A DNA stretch of 64,000 nucleotides from Alternaria dauci. Lineage: Eukaryota; Ascomycota; Dothideomycetes; Pleosporales; Pleosporaceae. The stretch spans positions 1 through 64,000 of the forward strand of contig NC_091277.1 in NCBI RefSeq assembly GCF_042100115.1, written 5' to 3'. Of the stretch, positions 1-9,598 are shown in pieces. The translations under genes and the position numbers were made by a program. A model generated the notes under the pieces. It saw only the letters and a list, made by a program, of their open reading frames with translations. It had not been told where the DNA came from and did not search any database. Positions within the stretch are counted from its first letter, which is position 1. The number at the start of each line of letters is the position of its first letter.

Positions 1-108
1 CCTAACCCTAACCCTAACCCTAACCCTAACCCTAACCCTAACCCTAACCCTAACCCTAACCCTAACCCTAACCCTAACCCTAACCCTAACCCTAACCCTA
101 ACCCTAAC
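1..108. repeat. Terminal telomere repeat (CCCTAA)n
   Basis: About 18 uninterrupted CCCTAA units begin at base 1, so the window starts at a chromosome end and the C-rich strand is the given strand. TTAGGG/CCCTAA is the usual telomere of filamentous ascomycetes. The run ends abruptly at CCCTAAC followed by GGTTACAGCTTCTTAG, a junction that recurs twice further in. Confidence 0.97.
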
Positions 109-540
109 GGTTACAGCTTCTTAGTTATTTAGGGCTTCTTAGTTACTTAGGGCTTCTTAGTTATTTAGGGCTTCTTAGTTATTTAGGGCTTCTTAGTTAC
201 TTAGGGCTTCTTAGTTACTTAAGGCTTCTTAGTTATTTAGGGCTTCTTAGTTACTTAGGGCTTCTTAGTTACTTAGGGCTTCTTAGTTACTTAAGGCTTC
301 TTAGTTATTTAGGGCTTCTTAGTTATTTAGGGCTTCTTAGTTATTTAGGGCTTCTTAGTTATTTAGGGCTTCTTAGTTATTTAGGGCTTCTTAGTTATTT
401 AGGGCTTCTTAGTTACTTAGGGCTTCTTAGTTACTTAGGGCTTCTTAGTTACTTAGGGCTTCTTAGTTATTTAGGGCTTCTTAGTTATTTAGGGCTTCTT
501 AGTTATTTAGGGCTTCTTAGTTATTTAGGGCTTCTTAGTT
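109..540. repeat. 18-bp subtelomeric tandem array A
   Basis: A lead-in GGTTACAGC is followed by about 24 tandem copies of an 18-bp unit, TTAGGGCTTCTTAGTTAT or its C-ending variant; a few copies carry TTAAGG instead of TTAGGG. Each unit includes TTAGGG on the given strand, opposite in orientation to the flanking CCCTAA telomere. No open frame is credible here. Confidence 0.95.
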
Positions 541-811
541 AGAACCCTAACCCTAACCCTACCTAACCCTAACCCTAACCCTAACCCTAACCCTAACCCT
601 AACCCTAACCCTAACCCTAACCTAACCCTAACCTACCCTAACCCTAACGGTTACAGCTTCTTAGTTACTTAGCCTAACCCTAACCCTAACCCTAACCCTA
701 ACCCTAACCCTAACCCTAACCCTAACCCTAACCCTAACCCTAACCCTAACCCTAACCCTAACCCTAACCCTAACCCTAACCCTAACCCTAACCCTAACCC
801 TAACCCTAACG
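541..811. repeat. Internal telomere tracts between the 18-bp arrays
   Basis: Two CCCTAA runs lie here. The first (about 544-655) is slightly degenerate, with CCTAA and CCTAC slips. It ends in the junction CCCTAACGGTTACAGC with only one partial 18-bp unit. The second (673-811) is a clean run of about 23 units, again ending in the same junction. They look like former chromosome ends or products of telomere recombination now buried inside. Confidence 0.93.
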
Positions 812-1269
812 GTTACAGCTTCTTAGTTATTTAGGGCTTCTTAGTTATTTAGGGCTTCTTAGTTATTTAGGGCTTCTTAGTTACTTAAGGCTTCTTAGTT
901 ACTTAGGGCTTCTTAGTTACTTAGGGCTTCTTAGTTATTTAGGGCTTCTTAGTTACTTAGGGCTTCTTAGTTACTTAGGGCTTCTTAGTTACTTAGGGCT
1001 TCTTAGTTATTTAGGGCTTCTTAGTTATTTAGGGCTTCTTAGTTACTTAGGGCTTCTTAGTTACTTAGGGCTTCTTAGTTATTTAGGGCTTCTTAGTTAT
1101 TTAGGGCTTCTTAGTTATTTAGGGCTTCTTAGTTACTTAGGGCTTCTTAGTTATTTAGGGCTTCTTAGTTACTTAGGGCTTCTTAGTTACTTAGGGCTTC
1201 TTAGTTACTTAAGGCTTCTTAGTTATTTAGGGCTTCTTAGTTACTTAGGGCTTCTTAGTTACTTAAGGC
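812..1269. repeat. 18-bp subtelomeric tandem array B
   Basis: A second array of the same 18-bp unit, about 25 copies, starting with the same GGTTACAGC lead-in as array A. The order of C, T and AAGG variants differs from array A, so it is not a simple recent copy. It ends in CTTAAGGCTTTTAAG and passes directly into AT-saturated DNA. Confidence 0.94.
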
Positions 1270-2705
1270 TTTTAAGATTAATTTATATTAAAGTTAAAGT
1301 AAAATAGTAGTAAAGTTTATATTTATTTTATTCTTATAATATTATTAGCTATATAGTAATATAAATAATAAAACTATATACTTTAGAAATAAATCTTACT
1401 ATTAGTAATAAAGGATTTAAAAAACTATACTAACTATTACTTAAAATACTTAAAAACTCTTTTTTTAAATAAAATAAAAAAAAATTTATTTTTACCTTAA
1501 ATCTTTTATTAACTTTTAATAAATACTACTTTTAAAATTATTTCTTTCTACTAGTTTACTTAATTAAAAATAGCTATATAGTTAGAAGTAGTATATAAAA
1601 GGCTATACTTAAGGAGCTATTATATAAGTATACTATTATTTTATTAAATAAGAAAAGAAGTTAAGGAAAGCTATAGTTTAAAAGTTATTTAGGAGGTAGT
1701 AGCTTAGAGTATTATTTATCTAGTATACTAGTATAGAATCTAGGTTAACTACTAACTACTTAGATTCTATAAGTAGTATACCTTATATATATAACTAAGA
1801 TCTTATTAAGGAATAAGCTAATTAAGTTTTAGCCTATTATATAGTAAGTTAATTAGAAGTAACTAGTTATTATAAAATAATAAATTATAAAAAACTACTT
1901 CTTATTTTTTAAATAACTATACTTAGTAGTTACTAATACTTTATTATACTTTTTTTTCTTAAAGAAAAAATACTAAATTTTTATAAAATATTTTTTATTT
2001 TAAAGTATTAAATATTTTATTCTTTTACTTTATAAATATCTTTATCTTAAATATAAGTTATACTCTTTTCTTCTTTTTATAAAGTAGTTAAAAGTTATTA
2101 AATCTAAGTAAACCTTTATATAAGAATATAGATAAATAAAAAAGTAAAAAAATCTTATTTAATATATTACTATATACTATATACTTACCCTTAGTTAAGT
2201 AAAATAAATAACTTTTTTTAAAAGGTTTCTTAATTATAGTAAAACTTTATAAATTCTTAATCTTTATTTAAGTTTTATATATAGTAGTATAAATTTCTTT
2301 TATAAAGATAATATAAGAAAGTCTTACTTAGTAGTAACTAGTATTTAGTTAATATAGCTTTAAACTATCTTTACTTATTACTTAATTAAATACTTAATAA
2401 CTTTATTCTTACTTTAGTATTTATTATTCTACTTATTTAAATAAAATTTAATTTAACTAGCTTTATTTTATACTTTTTCTTTATTTATTACTTTATTATT
2501 ATAAAGTAAAAGTAGTCTAGTTTTATTACTTCTATAGTAATATTATTAAATAATAAATAAGAAAGAAAAAAATTAATTATTATAAATATATTTAGTAGAA
2601 AGTATATTTTTTAAAGATATAGTAAAAGGATTACTAACTATTTATACTAATAGATATATAAATTTTTAAAAGATTAGGTAATACTAACTTTAATATTTAT
2701 TAAAA
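1270..2705. other. AT-saturated, RIP-like block without genes
   Basis: About 1.4 kb of very AT-rich sequence rich in TA and nearly free of CA and TG dinucleotides, which is what RIP leaves behind. All frames are broken by frequent stops and I see no gene. Part of it (about 1585-1855) matches, in inverted orientation, a segment near 33.4-33.65 kb. Confidence 0.85.
1585..1855 (+). mobile_element. Degraded repeat copy, inverted partner of 33400-33655
   Basis: Reading this strand against the reverse complement of 33400-33655 gives a long gapless match broken mainly by C/T and G/A differences. For example GGAGCTATTATATAAGTATA here matches GGAGCTATTACATAGGTATA there. Both copies contain a hairpin with arms AGAATCTAGG/CCTAGATTCT, perfect at 33.48 kb and with one change here. 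I infer two copies of one transposon end mutated by RIP to different degrees; the class cannot be told. Confidence 0.7.
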
Positions 2706-3428
2706 GTTACTATAATATAAACCTTAACTTACTATAATATAAACCTTAACTTACTATAATATAAACCTTAACTTACTATAATATAAACCGTAACTTGCTG
2801 TAACATGAACCTTAACTTACTGTAACATCAACCTTAACTTACGGCAACATCAACCGCAACTTACTGCAATATTAACCGCAACTTACTGTAACATGAACCT
2901 CAACTTGCTGCAACATAAACCTCAACTTGCTGCAACATCAACCGCAACTTGCTGCAACATAAACCTCAACTTGCTGCAACATGAACCTCAACTTGCTGCA
3001 ACATAAACCTCAACTTGCTGCAACATGAACCTCAACTTGCGGCAACATCAACCGCAACTTGCTGCAACATCAACCGCAACTTGCTGCAACATGAACCTCA
3101 ACTTGCGGCAACATCAACCGCAACTTGCTGCAACATGAACCTCAACTTGCTGCAACATGAACCTCAACTTGCTGCAACATCAACCGCAACTTGCTGCAAC
3201 ATGAACCTCAACTTGCTGCAACATTAACTGCAACTTGCTGTAACATTAACCGCAACTTGCTGTAATATGAACCTCAACTTGCGGCAACATCAACCGCAAC
3301 TTGCTGCAACATTAACCGCAACTTGCTGCAACATGAACCTCAACTTGCTGCAACATTAACCGCAACTTACTGCAACATCAACCGCAACTTGCTGCAACAT
3401 GAACCTCAACTTGCTGCAACATCAACCG
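2706..3428. repeat. 22-bp minisatellite with an AT-to-GC gradient
   Basis: About 33 copies of a 22-bp unit, typically CAACTTGCTGCAACATGAAC plus two bases. The telomere-side copies read ACTTACTATAATATAAACC; towards the right they pass through mixed forms to GC-intact copies. The differences are C-to-T and G-to-A in CA/TG contexts. The 70-codon frame crossing it is only a repeat translation. Confidence 0.93.
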
Positions 3429-3982
3429 TGATATATCGTAATGTATAATACAACATACTATAGTACATATTACCAACTATTGTACCACCTATTGTACCTT
3501 ACTATACTACATATTACAGCTTTATACACCCGTATAAGTTCTACATACAGTATATTATTACTTCTCCTCCAAAATCCTCTTCTGCCTTAACTCCTCTTCT
3601 CCCCAACGTAGCCGCAACTCTCCAGAACCGCTTGAAGTTCAGGGCTTTACTTCCAACCCATCTATTGTCAAACATATACAGCTGCATACGGTGAACTCAA
3701 GGTGTTTAGGAAACACACCTTTACCGCGATTTATTACAGTGTCTTTCAACAGTGTTGTGCTTGCGTCTTTTACCAGCACGTTTATTATTTTGATACAGTG
3801 TATTATCACTTTAAGAGGAATAGAGTAAGCGCATAAACTCTTACTCTACTACTTCTCTTCATTACTACGTACTGGCTTTCAAAGAACAAGAAGAGATCGA
3901 TATTAGCCTAGTCCCACACTATCCTACTGGGAGGCTTGTCTTCCTTGATCTCCAAATCACCTCCAGCGTCTCTAGAACCTTT
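3429..3982. other. Intergenic, no gene seen
   Basis: About 550 bp between the minisatellite and the 3' end of the minus-strand helicase. Base composition returns to normal after about 3560. It probably holds the 3' untranslated region and terminator of that gene. I see no repeat or RNA gene. Confidence 0.6.
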
Positions 3983-6900
3983 TCAATCGTACTGGTTCCA
4001 GTCGTGTGCTACGTTGCTGCACTGATCTCCACCGTGACCCTCATCATTGCCGGCGTGATCCTCATCATCGTCAGCGTGATCCTCACCCTCTGGCTTGTCC
4101 TTGGCTTCGTCTCCACCATCGTCGGCGTGATCCTCACCCTCTGGCTTGTCCTTGGCTTCGTCTCCACCATCGTCGGCATGATCCTCACCCTCTGGCTTGT
4201 CCTTGGCTTCGTCTCCACCATCGTCGGCGTGATCCTCACCCTCTGGCTTGTCCTTGGCTTCGTCTCCACCATCGTCGGCGTGATCCTCACCCTCTGGCTT
4301 GTCCTTGGCGTCATCCCGATTCCAGTCATCTCCACCGGAATAGAAAGGAATCCCATCATCATTTGGCTTGTCCTTGGCGTCATCCCGATTCCAGTCATCT
4401 CCACCGGAATAGAAAGGAACCCCATCATCATTTGGCTTGTCCTTGGCGTCATCCCGATTCCAGTCATCTCCACCGGAATAGAAAGGAACCCCATCATCAT
4501 TTGGCTTGTCCTTGGCGTCATCCCGATTCCAGTCATCTCCACCGGAATAGAAAGGAACCCCATCATCATTTGGCTTGTCCTTGGCGTCATCCCGATTCCA
4601 GTCATCTCCACCGGAATAGAAATCAATTCTATCACCGTCGACGGGGGAGGCTGTGGAAAATGTGGGGAGAGGTCCGTAGTTGGCATCGGGAAACATCTTT
4701 ATGGGCTCTTCAGTGGCCTGAGAGCCCGCAGCGAAGGCCTCTATATGCTCGGCGACATTGAACGGGGGGTTGAACTCGCACCAACCTTGAGCTAATTCTG
4801 GATCAACGTGCAATTGGATGGCGGATTTTCGGTCTAGGCACCATTTCCAAACCTTGTAGTAGGCGAGCTTGACGTACCGCTTGTCCTTGTCGGTCGCACC
4901 AGTGTATTCGGCGAGGACGCTCACAGGATTACCAACGATAACGAGGAGGGAACGCGCGCGTCCAACGGCTAGGAGCATTCGTGTGGTATGCTTGACGAAA
5001 CCGAGGTCGCCAGCGTTGGTGGTGTCGAATACAATACCTTCCTTCTCGGCGCCCTGCATTTTGTCGACTGTGAAGACTTCGACGTCTCGCAGCTGGACGC
5101 TAAGTTTGAACAGCTCCTCCTCGTCAACCTGATTGGCTAAGTGCTCCATGAATCTAGCCAATACGAAGCGGATAGCGGCAACTTGCGCTACATACGGGGT
5201 GATGATAGCGACCTGCTTACTAGAAAACCCGCCAGCGATCATCTTGCAGACGGCCCGGAGGGTATAGGGAATGAAGTCCTTGTTGTAGCGAGACTTGGTG
5301 GCACCGACGATGTCGTGGCTACCTTTGACGCTGACGAAGATGACGCGATGGCCGGAGGAAATGTTGAACTGCTCCATCGCGATCTCCATGGCGCGAATGT
5401 TTTCTTCCCGGTCATCTACCCCGGGGGCCACTTCCATACGGCCACGAGGAAGGATGTGGTTGGTGAGAGCGTTGATGTCGGAATTGAAGCGGTACTGTGT
5501 GTGCAGGTAAATAGTGGTACAGCCGCCTAGCATCGCACGATGGAAGAAAGGTAGGTCCTGCTAATCACTGAAGACGTGACGTTCCTCCGAACCACCGGCA
5601 GCAGAAGGCTTTGGCTGATGGATATCGCCGAAGAACAGGTGGGGTGTTATGGCCTTGCGCTCGACCATCAGCGGGCCCTCGTTATTATAGGCGTGCGTGT
5701 ACACGAGAGGAGCGAGCGTGCTTGACTCGCTTAACTTGCCAGCCTCGTCGTGATGAACGGCATACGGCTGCTCGAGCGTATGAGTACGCGGCTGCGAGAT
5801 TACGTCGGAGGTCATGCCAATGGCTACGGCCAGTTGAGCGAGGTCCCTAATGATCTCGTTGGTGAGAGCAGTCAGTCGGCGCATGTCATCGGCGTCGAAT
5901 TCTTGGCCTGAAGCATAGAGGTCGAGCTGAAAACGGAAATCGCGGTACTTTTTTGGTTGGGCGATTTCGTGTACCACTAACTCGTTCGTATCGGCATTAC
6001 GCTCCGGCACTCCGGCGAGGCGCAGAACCCACGCACCCTCCGACAGCATTTCCAACTGAAGTCGCTTGTCGGTGAAAGACGACTTTGTCTCGGACGTCTC
6101 AAGAAGGATGCGGAATTGCGAGTCCACTGTCAGTGCGTCAAGGAACGCCATGGTCCGCCTGTCTTCACTGGACTTCTCCTGGTAAGCCGCTGCCTGCTCT
6201 TTCAGCTGGTCCTTGGTGAAGTGCTCTTCTTCGATGTATTCAAAGTAGGGCGGCTTCTCGTTCTTTAGCAGGACGTTGCGAGCAGCTTCGGACTCCTTGC
6301 GAACAACCGCTGTCTCCGTCTCTTTCATATGGCGTCGGATTACGATAGGGAAACGTGCCTGGATGCCAGCGGCCTTGAGCTCCTTCCGTCGCTCTAGGCA
6401 GGCCGTGTAGATCCTGAGCATAGCGTCGTCGAGCTGCTTGTTCAACGGCGACGTGACCCAGAAAGCAGCAAGGCGACCAAGGCCATGGATAACGCCAGTT
6501 TGTTGAGCCTCGTAGTGCGCAACAGCCAGAGCCTCGATGATGCGTGTCTTGCCAACGCCACCAGGACCTTGGATGAGCGCTACACCACCGGCAAGGGCGC
6601 GAAGCTTCTGCAAAACGTCGGGTTGGAGTGAGCGGTTCAGACGCTCCATGATGCTGTCCTTAGCACCGTTGTCTCCCAAATACGCGAACATGCCGGCGAA
6701 GTAGTCCACGATCTTGTCGTCTGGGAAGCGAAGGTAGGAGTTGTGGAGGATTTGAGTGACATCGCTAAAGGCATCGCCGCCTCGGAAGTAATGGTTAAGG
6801 GCGTTGATCTGGCGCTTGATTCCCACGGTGGCAGGGTTCAAGCGAGCAAAGACGTAGATGCCGCGAAGCTTACGCAATGCCTCTTCAGCTTCAGGCAAAG

Positions 6901-8488
6901 TACGATAGTTAAATGCACAGCTGTAGTGAACGCCCTCCTTGAACAGGGGCTGCTCGGCGAAGGATGCACCCAAGCGAGGGCGGTAGAGAAAGCCGCCTAT
7001 GTAGCTAGCGGGCGTGATGCCTGCGGACGGTTTGATCTCAAATCGCCAGGTGTCCGCTTGCTCCTGGTAGGGACTGAACTGGATGTCCACGAAGGCGCCC
7101 TCGCGGTAGCTGGCGCCCTCTGGTACCCTGAGCTCGGCGTAGTATAACCGGTCACCGCCGCCGCGAACCTTCATAATCTTGGTGTCGGTGATCTCGAAAC
7201 CCTTCTGCTTGGCGGCCTTGCGCAGTTCGTGGACAAGGTTCTGGTAGTGCACGGTGACGTACTGTGTGTTGTTCTGGAATGCCCACTGGGGAGGGACCTT
7301 GAATCCTTTCGGCTGCTTGTCGACAGAGATCTCCATGCCAGTCTGAGGGTTGACACGACAGTCCTTCCAGTAGAGCAGAATCGGGTCGTTCTTGTATTGA
7401 GCTTGCATCTCTTTGTACACGGTATCCATGCGCTCTTGTGCTGACTCTGTGGCGACCGTGAAGAAGTGCAGCACGGTGCCCTCGCCGCCATTCTCGAGGA
7501 TATCGCGAGCACGATGGATGACTTCATCGAAGATCCCAAAGTTCTGGTGGGAGAAGAACCCCAATCCGTAGAGGGGGCGGGAGTTCAGAGGTTGTCCGTC
7601 AGGTTGTTCGGTTTGGAGGTCGAAGCGGAAGTGTAGGAGCATCCCTAGTTCGCTGAGTGCAAGCTTACTAGCAGCTCGCTTAACATCTTCTTGGGAAACC
7701 CTTGAGGTGAAGAACTCATCGGTGATCTTCATGGGAAGTACAGTGCAGTTGACGATGTTGTGGGCTGTCAGGGTAATGGAGGCTGCCCGATGAGCGTGGC
7801 CACGGAGGGTGATACTAGCGTCGTCGCTCGGATAGGAAATATCCATCTCTACACTAACGGAGGAGACATAGTGAGGGATCTTCCGAGTGAATAACTTTGT
7901 TGTGAAGCTAGGTTTATCCAGTGGTGGGGCCATGGTTTGGGCAGGAGGAAGCTCGTCTTTGCCATCCTTGGAGACGTCCTCCTTGGAGACGTCCTCCTTG
8001 GAGGCGTCCTCCTTGGAGACGTCCTCCTTGGAGGCGTCCTCCTTAGGAGCACGAAACTTGCGGGTTTTGATCGGCTGGGGATAGAAGCAATCCGAGGCAA
8101 CGTGGCCGAGACGGTTACAGCCGTTGCACCTAGGGCCCTGGTCTGCTGCTGGCTCACTAGGGCATTGCTTGGAGAGGTGCCCGTGACCACCGCAGTTGAA
8201 GCACTCGTTCGTGGGACAGTCGCGGTAGACATGGCCAACCTCGCCGCAGTTGGAACACGCTTGCTGTTCGAGCTTCTTGGGGCAATCTTTGGCCCTGTGG
8301 CCTGGTTCTTTGCAGGTGAAGCAGGCGTGCTTCTCTCGGTCAGGGGCGTCGGGAAGGCCTCCGAGCTGGACAGAGTCTTTGCCGGGTGCCTCCAAGACAG
8401 CAATGCCCTGGTCGTAGACTTCTGTATCATGCGGCGCCGACGTCGGCCGGTCATTGACCATGTAGTGCATGACAGACTGGTCGGCCAT
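3983..8488 (-). pseudogene. Zinc-knuckle SF1 (UPF1-like) RNA/DNA helicase split by an in-frame TAG
   Basis: A single reading frame of about 1,501 codons, interrupted only by TAG at 5563-5561 (codon 976). I start it at the ATG at 8488; the frame stays open a further ten codons upstream without an ATG. Four CCHC zinc knuckles sit at residues 56-69, 78-91, 96-109 and 121-134, followed by SKED repeats. The helicase core has Walker A GPGGVGKT (about 640), DEAG (about 912) and motif III GDIHQPKP (about 952). After the stop come QYR, motif V VDKMQGAEKEG (about 1139) and motif VI AVGRARS (about 1175). The tail is acidic tandem repeats. Reading continues in the same frame past the TAG with no splice signals, so CAG to TAG (a CpA-to-TpA change, as in RIP) is the simplest explanation. 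Upstream truncated product, readthrough or sequence error are alternatives. Confidence 0.85.
4055..4645 (-). repeat. Coding minisatellites in the helicase tail (51-bp and 69-bp units)
   Basis: Two adjacent in-frame arrays encode the C-terminus of the SF1 helicase. Five units of about 69 bp encode FYSGGDDWNRDDAKDKPNDD-type repeats (about 4304-4645), and about five units of 51 bp encode EAKDKPEGEDHADDGGD (about 4055-4303). Both share the AKDKP core, so one probably arose from the other. Copies are nearly identical, which suggests recent expansion. Long antisense frames here are repeat artefacts. Confidence 0.9.
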
Positions 8489-9598
8489 GCTGGACGATAT
8501 GCAAAAACAGAGTTTCAACGGTAGGTGAGACTTTGTTTCTATACGGACAGCACATCGTTAGCAATCGATCAGCGGAACAGGAGGCCACAACAACTTACCG
8601 ACAAGGGTCAATGGGTAGGTAGAGATATCGACGTTGAGAGTGGTTTGCTTTCAAGAGAAGCAATTCGGGGAAGGTGTCAAGTAGTTGGTGTGGAGGAAAG
8701 TGTTATTTGTGCAGGACTAGGTAGCGCGAGCGCGAGAGACGCTAACGCCAAGCAAATTTTGCGTTGCTCACCTTGGGTTGTGCGTGAGGAAGCGAGGAGC
8801 AAGATAAAGACACGTGAAAAGAAGGATTGGATGGAGAACGATAGGGACGCGAAGAGGATATGGGGATCACCCGAGTTCTACAAGTTGGTACCAAGAGACA
8901 GAAGTGGACAGCCAGTCGACCTTTGGGCAATAGGAAGATAACTATCGGACCGGCCATACAAATAAGCGAGGACATGCCAAGGTGAATGGGAGATCTAGCG
9001 AGCGTCAAGGCCACAGCAATGCGCAGCGTGTAGCCGGCTACGTCTTGGCTCTCTCCTTCGCGACTACAGTTAGTCCTACGGCTGGGTGATCCCCATATCT
9101 CTTTTCGCTTTCTTTTGTTTGGTTCTATCAACTTCTATGCTCGATTCAGTTCACGATGACGGCCAGAACTGCGTTTGGGTGATCCCCATGTCTCTCCCTA
9201 CTTTCCCTGCTCCTTGTCTCTCTTCTCCCTCTGCTCGCTTTCTATACACTCGGGTGATCCCCATATCTTTTATCAACTTTCTCTGTTTCGCGCGTACGCA
9301 ACGTGAGCCCGCGTCAGAGTCTTGTGCGCTGTACCCGCAATGCTCAACAGTGAGCGCTCACGCCAGAACCGGGTGGCTATACTATGCCCTACTCCTGGTC
9401 ATCGTTCTACTAGGCTCAGTACGGGCGACGAGGCTAAAATTACTGGGAGCTTCCCCTTTCACTTTTCACCGCTCTCCGGCTGTTTCCTCGCGCATGTTGC
9501 CACAACACGAACGTTGCGACGCTCGCCGCAACACCACCCACCCACCACGTACCGCAGCATCGTCAACCTGCATACACCTTCTACCACGGGTGACTAGG
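8489..9598. promoter_or_regulatory. Bidirectional promoter with four copies of a GGGTGATCCCCATATCT motif
   Basis: This 1.1 kb gap separates the two divergent helicase genes. The motif GGGTGATCCCCATATCT (or ATGTCT) occurs three times on the plus strand, at about 9083-9100, 9177-9194 and 9251-9268, and once inverted at about 8855-8873. The plus copies are followed by pyrimidine-rich stretches, two of them also by ATCAACTT. Spacing and inversion suggest a binding site shared by both genes. The plus-strand frame that is open through here is not counted as coding. Confidence 0.65.

Noticed and set aside
3015..3227. 70-codon frame in the 22-bp minisatellite
   Set aside because: Pure repeat translation with no independent support.
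4004..4795. Long plus-strand frames (up to 263 codons) opposite the SF1 helicase tail
   Set aside because: They are translations of the 51- and 69-bp coding repeats on the wrong strand; the minus strand encodes a continuous helicase.
9086..9598. N-terminal extension of the SNF2 protein
   Set aside because: The open frame covers three copies of the promoter motif and pyrimidine-rich tracts; the ATG at 9599 gives a sensible start.
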